Shown: piece by piece, positions 15,390-21,876 of the stretch | How positions within the stretch are numbered: position 1 is the stretch's first letter | Layout of the letters: every line of letters starts with the position of its first letter | Assembly (NCBI GenBank): GCA_003445795.1 | Contig: DMCN01000104.1 | Coordinates: forward strand, 5,186 to 27,061 | Source of the DNA: Gallionellaceae bacterium | Lineage (GTDB): Bacteria; Pseudomonadota; Gammaproteobacteria; Burkholderiales; Gallionellaceae | DNA length: 21,876 nucleotides | Reading direction: 5' to 3' | Notes under the pieces: model-generated | What the model was told of the DNA's origin: nothing | What the model saw: only the letters and a program-made list of their open reading frames with translations | Databases searched by the model: none | Translations under genes and position numbers: made by a program

Positions 15390-16133
15390 ATGGACAGACT
15401 GATCTACACCGCGATGACCGGCGCCTCGCACATCCTGCAGCAGCAGGCATCGGTGTCGCAGAATCTGGCCAACGTCAACACGCCGGGATTCCGCGCCACC
15501 ATCGACACCTTCCGTGCGGTGCCGCTGCAGGGCGAGGGATTGCCGACGCGCACCTTCGTGGTGGATTCGACCTCGGGTACCGACTTCCGTCCCGGCGTCA
15601 TCCAGATGACCGGACGCGCGCTCGACGTGGCGGTCGACGGCAAGGGCTGGATCGCCGTCGAGGATGCCAGCGGCAAGGAAGCGTACACCCGCAACGGCAG
15701 TCTGCAGATATTGCCCAGCGGCATCCTGCAGACACGCGACGGACTCAACGTGGTGGGCGATTCCGGCCCGATCTCCATCCCGCCGGACACCGAGGTGACC
15801 ATCGCCAAGGACGGCACCATCTCCACCGTGCCCAGCACCAGCCAGAAGAACAGCGTCATCGTGGTGGGCCGCATCAAGCTGACCAACCCGCCCGAAGCAC
15901 AGATGGTGCGCGGCGAGGATTCGCTGTTCCGCACCCGCGACGGCAATGCCGCCGATGCGGACGCCAACGTCAATGTTGCCTCGGGCAGCCTGGAAGGCAG
16001 CAACGTGAACATGGTGGAGTCGATGGTCAACATGATCTCGCTGGCGCGCCAGTTCGACACCCAGATGAAGTTGCTGCAGACCGCGGACAACAACGCCAAG
16101 GCGGCCAGTTCGGTACTCACTATCAACGGCTGA
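15390..16133 (+). CDS. flgF: Flagellar proximal rod protein FlgF
   Basis: FlgF is a rod protein of the FlgE/F/G family, 247 residues. It starts DRLIYTAMTGASHILQQQASVSQNLANVNTPGFRATIDTFRAVPL. The core is ALDVAVDGKGWIAVEDASGKEAYTRNGSLQI and the end is GSLEGSNVNMVESMVNMISLARQFDTQMKLLQTADNNAKAASSVLTING. Compared with FlgG, the GWIAV core and the MVES ending identify FlgF. AGGAG (15379-15383) lies six bases before the ATG. A 164-base gap follows before flgG, longer than other gaps in this cluster. Confidence 0.96.
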   Translation: MDRLIYTAMTGASHILQQQASVSQNLANVNTPGFRATIDTFRAVPLQGEGLPTRTFVVDSTSGTDFRPGVIQMTGRALDVAVDGKGWIAVEDASGKEAYTRNGSLQILPSGILQTRDGLNVVGDSGPISIPPDTEVTIAKDGTISTVPSTSQKNSVIVVGRIKLTNPPEAQMVRGEDSLFRTRDGNAADADANVNVASGSLEGSNVNMVESMVNMISLARQFDTQMKLLQTADNNAKAASSVLTING

Positions 16134-16297
16134 TCCTGAAGGGCATTGCGCTTTGCGTTGAAGCCGGTGCCTGCTTCCTTTCCTCCTCCAGCCGAAATCC
16201 TGAAATGAATCGTTTTTCCGCGGGTATTCCACGGATGGCTTTGCTTGCGGGCGGGTAATGTGTCATCCAAGCACAGGACACTGAAAGGACGCACATC
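16134..16297. other. flgF-flgG intergenic region, 164 bases
   Basis: This is the longest non-coding stretch in the hook-basal-body operon. No open frame, sigma-28 element or correctly spaced GG-N10-GC was found. A short inverted repeat, GTGTC (16260-16264)/GACAC (16277-16281), sits directly before the flgG ribosome site AAAGGA (16284-16289). It may hold an internal promoter or an mRNA processing site, but I see nothing convincing. Confidence 0.5.
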
Positions 16298-17080
16298 ATG
16301 ATTCGCTCGCTCTGGATATCGAAGACCGGTCTGGAAGCACAACAGACGCAGATGGATGTCATCTCCAATAACCTCGCCAACGTCAGCACCACCGGTTTCA
16401 AACGTTCGCGCGCGGTGTTCGAGGACTTGCTCTATCAGAATTTGCGCCAGCCCGGCGCGCAGTCGTCGCAACAGACACAGGTGCCGTCCGGCCTGCAGAT
16501 CGGCACCGGCGTGCGTCCGGTCGCCACCGAACGCATCCACACCCAGGGTAACCTGCAACAGACCGGCAACAAACTCGATGTCGCGATCCAGGGCAACGGT
16601 TTCTTCCAGATCCTGATGCCGGACGGTGCCACCGCCTACACCCGCGATGGTTCCTTCCAGGTCGACAGCCAGGGACAGATCGTCACTGCCAACGGTTTTG
16701 TGGTGCAACCCGCGATCACCATCCCGGCCAACACCACCAGCGTCTCCATCGGCCAGGACGGCGTGGTCAGCGTCACCCAGGCGGGTGTGACTGCCCCGGT
16801 GCAGGTCGGCAGCATGCAGTTGGCGACATTCATCAATGCCTCCGGCCTCGAAAGCATGGGCCAGAACCTGTATCTGGAGAGCGGCTCCTCGGGTACGCCC
16901 AGCACCAACGTGCCGGGTACCAACGGCACCGGCACCCTGAGCCAGGGTTATGTCGAGACCTCCAACGTTAACGTGGTGGAAGAGCTGGTGAACATGATCC
17001 AGACGCAGCGCGCGTACGAGATCAACTCCAAAGCGATCACCACCTCCGACCAGATGTTGCAGAAACTGTCGCAGATCTGA
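16298..17080 (+). CDS. flgG: Flagellar distal rod protein FlgG
   Basis: FlgG is the distal rod subunit, 260 residues as in most bacteria. It begins IRSLWISKTGLEAQQTQMDVISNNLANVSTTGFKRSRAVFEDLLYQ, the highly conserved FlgG N-terminus. It continues with TGVRPVATERIHTQGNLQQTGNKLDVAIQGNGFFQILMPDGATAYTRDGSFQVD. The C-terminus QGYVETSNVNVVEELVNMIQTQRAYEINSKAITTSDQMLQKLSQI is diagnostic. AAAGGA (16284-16289) lies eight bases before the ATG. flgH follows after eight bases. Confidence 0.98.
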   Translation: MIRSLWISKTGLEAQQTQMDVISNNLANVSTTGFKRSRAVFEDLLYQNLRQPGAQSSQQTQVPSGLQIGTGVRPVATERIHTQGNLQQTGNKLDVAIQGNGFFQILMPDGATAYTRDGSFQVDSQGQIVTANGFVVQPAITIPANTTSVSIGQDGVVSVTQAGVTAPVQVGSMQLATFINASGLESMGQNLYLESGSSGTPSTNVPGTNGTGTLSQGYVETSNVNVVEELVNMIQTQRAYEINSKAITTSDQMLQKLSQI

Positions 17081-17088
17081 GGTCGATC

Positions 17089-17763
17089 ATGAATAAGGCT
17101 TTCAATGCAGTGTGGATCGTGGCGATGGCGGCGCTGTTGAGCGCCTGTGTCCCCTCCACCAACATCAAACAACCGCTGACCGCGCGTCCGGCACCGAAAA
17201 CGGCGCAGGCGAGCGAGAGCAACGGCTCGATCTTTCAGGCCGGCGTGAACGAGCGTCCCATGTTCGAAGACCGCCGTGCGCGCAACGTCGGCGACGTACT
17301 CATCATCAACATCGCCGAGACGACATCCGCCTCCGGTAAATCCGGTAACAGCGCCGACAACAGCGGCAGCATCGCGCTGGCGACCCCGCTCATGACCGGT
17401 GTGAACGGGGCGACAGTGCAAGGCTCGTACGGCGCGGCGGGCAGCAGTAGCGTCAAATCCGCCAGCAAGACAGACAGCTCCGGCAGCAACAGTTTCTCCG
17501 GCGCGATCACCGTGACCGTGACCGAAGTGTTGCCCAACGGCAACCTGCGCGTCGCGGGCGAGAAACAGGTGGCGATCAAACACTCGGAAGAGTACGTGCG
17601 TTTCTCCGGCGTGGTGAACCCGTCCAACATCAGCAGCAGCAACACCGTGCAATCAACGCAGGTCGCGGAAGTGCATGTCGAATACAAGGGCGCGCAGAAC
17701 ATCGACGCGGCGGCGGTGACCACCATGTTCAACCGCTTCTTCTTCTCCATTCTGCCGTTCTAG
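17089..17763 (+). CDS. flgH: Flagellar L-ring lipoprotein FlgH
   Basis: FlgH forms the outer-membrane L ring around the rod. The product has 224 residues. The signal peptide ends in a lipobox LLSAC with Cys20 as the lipidated residue. The mature part has GSIFQAGVNERPMFEDRRARNVGDVLIINIAETTSASGKSG, then a Gly/Ser-rich middle. The conserved C-terminus is ITVTVTEVLPNGNLRVAGEKQVAIKHSEEYVRFSGVVNP, ending NRFFFSILPF. GAGG (17079-17082) at the flgG stop is the ribosome site. An L ring implies a Gram-negative cell with an outer membrane. Confidence 0.97.
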   Translation: MNKAFNAVWIVAMAALLSACVPSTNIKQPLTARPAPKTAQASESNGSIFQAGVNERPMFEDRRARNVGDVLIINIAETTSASGKSGNSADNSGSIALATPLMTGVNGATVQGSYGAAGSSSVKSASKTDSSGSNSFSGAITVTVTEVLPNGNLRVAGEKQVAIKHSEEYVRFSGVVNPSNISSSNTVQSTQVAEVHVEYKGAQNIDAAAVTTMFNRFFFSILPF

Positions 17764-17772
17764 GGAGGTCAT

Positions 17773-18879
17773 ATGAACGCCATGATCAGAACAATCACCG
17801 CCGTCCTGCTGATGACGCTGTCACTGGCGGCCTCGGCCGAACGCGTCAAGGACCTGGCCACCGTGCTGGGCGTGCGCGAGAACCAGTTGCTCGGCTACGG
17901 TCTGGTGGTCGGTCTGGACGGCAGCGGCGACCAGACCACGCAAACCCCGTTCACGGTACAGAGCACCATCACCATGCTGGCGCAGATGGGCGTGACCCTG
18001 CCGCCCGGCACCAGCCTGCAATTGAAGAACCTCGCCGCCGTGACGGTAACGGCATCGCTGCCGCCGTTCTCGCGTCCCGGCCAGACCATCGACATCACCG
18101 TGTCATCTATCGGCAATGCCAAGAGTCTGCGTGGCGGCACACTGCTGATGACGCCGCTCAAAGGTGCCGACGGCCAAGTCTATGCGATGGCGCAGGGCAA
18201 CCTGCTGGTCAGCGGTGCGGGCGCCGCGGCAGGCGGTTCCAAGGCGCAGGTCAATCATCTGAGCGTGGGACGTATCCCAAGCGGCGCGACCGTCGAGCGT
18301 TCCGTGCCGACGGCGCTGGGGCAGGGCGAGTTCGTCCACCTTGAATTGATCAATGCTGATTTCACTACTGCGACACGACTGGCCGACACCATCAATCGCG
18401 ATATCTCGCCCGACAGCGAGATCGCCCAGGCACTGGACAGCCGCACCGTGCAGGTGAAGGCACCGGGAGGCAGCGCGCGCGTCGCCTTCCTCTCGCGCAT
18501 CGAGAACCTGTCGCTCGACGCGGCGGCGGCCAGCGCCAAAGTCATCATCAATGCGCGCACCGGCTCGGTGGTGATGAACCAGAAAGTGACACTCAACGAT
18601 TGCGCGGTCGCCCACGGCAACCTCACCGTGGTCATCAGCGCGGACAACGCGGTGAGCCAGCCGGCGCCGTTATCGCAGGGCCAGACCACACCGGTGAGCA
18701 ACGCCAGCATCGAGATCACGGCCGCGCCCGGCAACCTGCTGCACCTGAAGCAGGGCGTGGCACTGGGCGATGTCATCAAGGCGCTCAATTCCATCGGCGC
18801 GACACCGCAGGACATGCTGGCGATCCTGCAGGCGATGAAATCGGCAGGCGCATTGAGAGCCGATTTAGAGGTGATCTGA
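17773..18879 (+). CDS. flgI: Flagellar P-ring protein FlgI
   Basis: FlgI is the periplasmic P-ring subunit, 368 residues. A Sec signal peptide (IRTITAVLLMTLSLAASA then ERVKDLATV) is followed by the very conserved VRENQLLGYGLVVGLDGSGDQTTQTPFTVQSTITMLAQMGVTLPPG. Further family marks are AAVTVTASLPPFSRPGQTIDITVSSIGNAKSLRGGTLLMTPLKGADGQVYAMAQGNL and the C-terminal LGDVIKALNSIGATPQDMLAILQAMKSAGALRADLEVI. GGGAGG (17763-17768) precedes the ATG. The stop overlaps the flgJ start (TGATG). Its chaperone FlgA is encoded divergently upstream of flgB. Confidence 0.98.
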   Translation: MNAMIRTITAVLLMTLSLAASAERVKDLATVLGVRENQLLGYGLVVGLDGSGDQTTQTPFTVQSTITMLAQMGVTLPPGTSLQLKNLAAVTVTASLPPFSRPGQTIDITVSSIGNAKSLRGGTLLMTPLKGADGQVYAMAQGNLLVSGAGAAAGGSKAQVNHLSVGRIPSGATVERSVPTALGQGEFVHLELINADFTTATRLADTINRDISPDSEIAQALDSRTVQVKAPGGSARVAFLSRIENLSLDAAAASAKVIINARTGSVVMNQKVTLNDCAVAHGNLTVVISADNAVSQPAPLSQGQTTPVSNASIEITAAPGNLLHLKQGVALGDVIKALNSIGATPQDMLAILQAMKSAGALRADLEVI

Positions 18880-19721
18880 TGTCTCTCCCCGGCATGGATG
18901 TCGGCGGCTTGGCCATCGACGGCCAGAACCTCGACAGACTCAAACTGCAATCCAAGCAGGCGCCCGACCAGGCGCTGAAGACCGTCGCCAAGCAGTTCGA
19001 GACGGTCTTTCTCAACATGATGCTAAAGAGCATGCGCGAGGCGACCCCGCAGGACGGCGTGTTCGATAGCGAGCAGACCAAGATGTTCACCGGCATGCTC
19101 GACCAGCAACTGGCGCAGAGCATGGCCGATCGCGGTGTCGGTCTGGCCGACATCATGGTGCGCCAGCTCACCCGCAACCAGCAGACAGTCGAAGCCGCCG
19201 TCGCGGCATCCACCCAACCGTCAGCCGCTGCGGCGATCCCTTCCGCCTACCGTGGCGATGTGCAACAGGCCTTCGTCGACAAGATGCGTCCGCATGCCGA
19301 GCAGGCCAGCCGCAGCACCGGTATCCCCGCCCATCTCATCATGGGGCAGGCGGCGCTGGAGAGCGGCTGGGGCAAACGCGAGATCATGAATGCGGACGGC
19401 AGCAACAGTTTCAACCTGTTCGGCATCAAGGCCAACAAGGGCTGGAACGGCAAGGTCGCCGAAGTGACCACTACCGAATACCACAATGGCGTAGCGAGTA
19501 AACAAGTAGAGAGCTTCCGCGCCTATGGCAGCTATACCGAGGCTTTCCAGGATTACGCCAAATTCCTGGGGGATGACCCGCGTTATGCCGGGGTGCTGGA
19601 GCAGAGCGACGCCAAGGCCTTCGCGCAGGCGCTGCAAAAGGCCGGTTACGCCACCGACCCGCGCTATGCGGACAAACTGGCCGGCGTTATCGGCAGTGTC
19701 AGGGTGCGCGCACAGGGATAG
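18879..19721 (+). CDS. flgJ: Rod cap protein with muramidase domain FlgJ
   Basis: FlgJ is the rod cap that also cuts peptidoglycan so the rod can pass. From ATG 18879 it has 280 residues, somewhat shorter than the 313 of enteric FlgJ. The N-terminal rod-binding domain (about 30-95) has AKQFETVFLNMMLKSMREATPQ, then FTGMLDQQLAQSMADRGVGLADIMVRQL. A linker rich in Ala/Thr/Ser leads to the C-terminal glucosaminidase-type domain, with MGQAALESGWGKREI (predicted catalytic Glu161), NSFNLFGIKANKGWNGK, SFRAYGSYTEAFQDYAKFL and YATDPRYADKLAGVI. Both domains in one protein is the beta/gammaproteobacterial arrangement. AGAGG (18867-18871) lies before the ATG inside flgI. It is the last gene of the flgB operon. 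Confidence 0.97.
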   Translation: MSLPGMDVGGLAIDGQNLDRLKLQSKQAPDQALKTVAKQFETVFLNMMLKSMREATPQDGVFDSEQTKMFTGMLDQQLAQSMADRGVGLADIMVRQLTRNQQTVEAAVAASTQPSAAAAIPSAYRGDVQQAFVDKMRPHAEQASRSTGIPAHLIMGQAALESGWGKREIMNADGSNSFNLFGIKANKGWNGKVAEVTTTEYHNGVASKQVESFRAYGSYTEAFQDYAKFLGDDPRYAGVLEQSDAKAFAQALQKAGYATDPRYADKLAGVIGSVRVRAQG

Positions 19722-19724
19722 CCC

Positions 19725-19751
19725 TAAAGTTTTCTCATGAAATGCCGATAG
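19725..19751 (+). promoter_or_regulatory. Sigma-28 promoter of flgK-flgL
   Basis: TAAA (19725-19728), exactly 15 bases, then GCCGATAG (19744-19751): 11 of 12 specified bases match the sigma-28 consensus TAAA-N15-GCCGATAA. It begins four bases after the flgJ stop and lies about 40 bases before the flgK ATG. It makes flgK and flgL late genes, separate from the hook-basal-body operon. Confidence 0.9.
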
Positions 19752-19791
19752 CCAAACTATGTAGAGTTGTCTGACGGCAAAAGGAATCGAA

Positions 19792-21723
19792 ATGGGCACT
19801 GGAATATACGGCATCGGAGTAAGTGCATTGCGGGCAGCCCAGGCGGGCATCGCCGCGACTTCGCACAACATCGCCAACGTCAACACCCCCGGCTATTCGC
19901 GCCAGGAGATCATTCAGACCGCGGAGCAGCCGCAGAACACCGGCTCGGGTTTCTTCGGCCAGGGTGCCGATGTGACCACCGTGCTGCGCCGCTACGACCA
20001 GTTCCTCGGCGCGCAGGTGCTGGAAGCGCAGACCCAGTCTTCCAACCTCAATTCCCGCTACGAACTGTCGCAGCAATTGAGCAACCTGTTCGGCGATTCC
20101 AGCGGCGGCCTCACACCGACCCTGCAGGACTTCTTCAGCAACGTGAACGGTGTGGCCAACGCGCCGGAATCCGTTGCCGCGCGTCAGGGCATGATCGGCA
20201 GCGCACAATCACTGGTGAACCGGCTGCATGCACTGGACCAGCGCATGACCCAGATCCGTGACGGACTCAACGGCCAGATCCAGAACAGCGTCTCCTCGGT
20301 CAACAGCTATGCGAAACAGATCGCATCGTTGAACGAGAACATCGTGCAACTGCAAGCACAGTCGCCCGGCCAGCCGCCCAACGACCTGCTCGACCAGCGC
20401 GACCAGCTCATCAACCAGCTCAGCCAGGAGATCCGCGTCTCCACCGTCAAGCAACCGGACGGCTCGGTCGATGTGTTCATCGGCAGCGGCCAGTCGCTGG
20501 TGGTCGGCAACCGTACTTCCACCCTGCAGGCGGTCGCTTCGACCACCGACCCCACCGCGCTCGAAGTCGCCTATCTCAACAACGGCAATGTCAGCCGCAT
20601 CCAGCAGAGCGCTTTGCAGGGCGGCAACCTGGGCGGTTACCTCGATTTCCGCCAGAACGAACTCGATCCCGCGCAGAATGCGCTGGGGCGTATCGCACTG
20701 GGGCTGGCCGACACTTTCAACCAGCAGCACCAACAGGGCATGGACCTCAAGGGCGCACTGGGCGGGTCATTCTTCTCCTCCGGCGTGCCGCGCGTGACAT
20801 CCTCCACCAGCAACGTCGGCGACGCCGTGCTGGGGTCGACCATCACCAGCACCACCGCCCTGACCGGCCACGACTACAGCGTGCAGTTCGACGGTGCCAA
20901 CTACAACGTCTACGACACTTCGAACAACACCCTGATGCAGTCGTTCACCACCGCGCAAATGACTGCCGGACAGACGCTCACGGGAACGGGCATCACCCTG
21001 CAACTGACACCGGGCATGGTGGCGAACGTCGCCGGCGATTCCTTCCTCGTCCGCCCCACGGTGGCCGGCGGCGGCAGCATCGCGCTCAGCATCACCGACC
21101 CGAACAAGATCGCGGCGGCTTCGCCGATCCGTTCCAACACAGCGACCGCCAACGTCGGTACCGGCGTCATCGGTGCTGCCACTGTGGTGCCGGGATTGCC
21201 GCTGAATGTGAACCTGCAACAGCCGATCACCATCACTTTCGACACTCCGCCCACCACCTACACCGCCACCGGCACAGGTGCACCGGTGGGCTCGCAGCCC
21301 TATACCGCCGGGGCGGCCATCACCATCAATGGCTGGACCACGCAGATCACCGGCACGCCGGTCGCGGGCGACAGTTTCACCGTCACACCCAACACCAACG
21401 CCACCACCGATGGCAGCAACATCCTCAAACTGGCGCAACTGCAAACCACCAACACCATGGTGAACGGCACCGCCAGTTATCAGGGCGCCTACGGGCAACT
21501 GATCAGTCAGGTCGGCACGCAGACGCGCGAACTCGAAGTCACCAGCAAGGCTCAGACCAGCATGCTGGCGCAGGTGACCCGCTCGTTCCAGGCGGTGTCC
21601 GGTGTCAATCTGGATGAAGAAGCAGCGAACCTGCTGAAATACCAGCAGGCTTATCAGGCAGCAGCCAAATCGATGTCGATTGCACAATCCATGTTCGACT
21701 CGCTGTTGCAACTGGGAGGTTAA
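19792..21723 (+). CDS. flgK: Hook-filament junction protein FlgK (HAP1)
   Basis: FlgK is the first junction protein between hook and filament. It is 643 residues, about 100 longer than enteric FlgK. The N-terminal axial motif is GVSALRAAQAGIAATSHNIANVNTPGYSRQEI. The conserved region 2 has LQDFFSNVNGVANAPESVAARQGMIGSAQSLVNR and NDLLDQRDQLINQLSQEI. The C-terminus is SGVNLDEEAANLLKYQQAYQAAAKSMSIAQSMFDSLLQLGG. The extra length lies in the middle (about 350-540), where two Thr/Gly-rich stretches resemble each other, each ending in GDSF-x-V (415-420 and 526-531). AAGGA (19781-19785) precedes the ATG, and a sigma-28 promoter lies just upstream. It is exported with FlgN as chaperone. Confidence 0.97.
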   Translation: MGTGIYGIGVSALRAAQAGIAATSHNIANVNTPGYSRQEIIQTAEQPQNTGSGFFGQGADVTTVLRRYDQFLGAQVLEAQTQSSNLNSRYELSQQLSNLFGDSSGGLTPTLQDFFSNVNGVANAPESVAARQGMIGSAQSLVNRLHALDQRMTQIRDGLNGQIQNSVSSVNSYAKQIASLNENIVQLQAQSPGQPPNDLLDQRDQLINQLSQEIRVSTVKQPDGSVDVFIGSGQSLVVGNRTSTLQAVASTTDPTALEVAYLNNGNVSRIQQSALQGGNLGGYLDFRQNELDPAQNALGRIALGLADTFNQQHQQGMDLKGALGGSFFSSGVPRVTSSTSNVGDAVLGSTITSTTALTGHDYSVQFDGANYNVYDTSNNTLMQSFTTAQMTAGQTLTGTGITLQLTPGMVANVAGDSFLVRPTVAGGGSIALSITDPNKIAAASPIRSNTATANVGTGVIGAATVVPGLPLNVNLQQPITITFDTPPTTYTATGTGAPVGSQPYTAGAAITINGWTTQITGTPVAGDSFTVTPNTNATTDGSNILKLAQLQTTNTMVNGTASYQGAYGQLISQVGTQTRELEVTSKAQTSMLAQVTRSFQAVSGVNLDEEAANLLKYQQAYQAAAKSMSIAQSMFDSLLQLGG

Positions 21724-21728
21724 TCATC

Positions 21729-21876
21729 ATGCGTATAAGCACCAACTCGCTCTATAGCGACAACATCACCACCATGAACAACCTGCAGACGCAGGTCTCG
21801 CAGACACAGCAGCAGATCGCCACCGGGCGCCGCATCCTCAACCCCGCCGACGATCCTGCCGCCGCCGCGCGCGCGG
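21729..21876 (+). CDS. flgL: Hook-filament junction protein FlgL (5' part, cut by window end)
   Basis: The first 49 codons are present: RISTNSLYSDNITTMNNLQTQVSQTQQQIATGRRILNPADDPAAAARA. This is the flagellin-like N-terminal helix of FlgL (HAP3), with the conserved TGRRILNPADDPAAA that resembles the flagellin KINSAKDDAAG block. GGGAGG (21714-21719), inside the end of flgK, lies nine bases before the ATG, and five bases separate the two genes. It is expected to share the sigma-28 promoter upstream of flgK. The rest of the gene lies outside the window. Confidence 0.95.
   Translation, partial: MRISTNSLYSDNITTMNNLQTQVSQTQQQIATGRRILNPADDPAAAARA

Noticed and set aside
14166..16232. 688-codon open frame on the - strand over flgE and flgF
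   Set aside because: This is a shadow of codon bias in two certain flagellar genes. The product is low-complexity (Arg/Gly/His/Val-rich) and has no ribosome site or family resemblance.
16134..16297. Promoter for flgG in the 164-base gap
   Set aside because: GG/GC pairs are present but not 10 bases apart, and no TAAA-N15-GCCGATAA is present, so I could not support a specific promoter.

Overview
The window is a flagellar gene region from a GC-rich Gram-negative bacterium. P- and L-ring genes (flgH, flgI), a two-domain FlgJ with a muramidase half, and a split flagellin-export/late-gene programme point to Proteobacteria. The FlhF/FlhG and MotC/MotD types and the gene order suggest a betaproteobacterium, possibly of the Gallionellaceae/Nitrosomonadales kind. 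That placement is inference from gene content only.

Layout. (1) 1-4265: the tail of a FIST-domain sensor gene, followed after 8 bases by a very large soluble hybrid histidine kinase (five PAS domains, HisKA, HATPase, two receivers, Hpt). (2) 4406-10899: a tightly packed + strand operon flhA-flhF-flhG-fliA-motC-motD, in which neighbouring genes overlap or lie one base apart. (3) 10906-12480: the - strand genes flgA, flgM and flgN, convergent with motD. flgM-flgN has its own near-consensus sigma-28 promoter. (4) 12621-19721: the + strand hook-basal-body genes flgB-C-D-E-F-G-H-I-J, headed by a sigma-54-like promoter in the flgA/flgB divergent gap. (5) 19792-21876: flgK and the start of flgL (cut by the window end), behind a second near-consensus sigma-28 promoter.

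How the parts work together. FlhA is the export gate. FlhF and FlhG set flagellar site and number. FliA (sigma-28) drives late genes, and FlgM holds it inactive until the hook-basal body is complete and FlgM is secreted. FlgB, C, F and G are rod proteins, FlgJ opens peptidoglycan, FlgA, H and I make the P and L rings, and FlgD and FlgE make the hook. FlgK and FlgL, with their chaperone FlgN, form the hook-filament junction. MotC and MotD are a stator pair. The two sigma-28 promoters lie exactly where the late genes begin (flgMN and flgKL), so the hierarchy can be read from the DNA.

No RNA genes, CRISPR arrays, insertion sequences or phage genes were seen, and no gap without a gene exceeds about 165 bases. 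Most of the window is ordinary flagellar biology. The points that deserve a second look are an FlhG whose ATPase motifs are degenerate while its FlhF-activating motif is kept, the FIST/multi-PAS kinase pair next to the flagellar operon, an apparent internal duplication in FlgK, and a perfect 18-base palindrome inside flgM.
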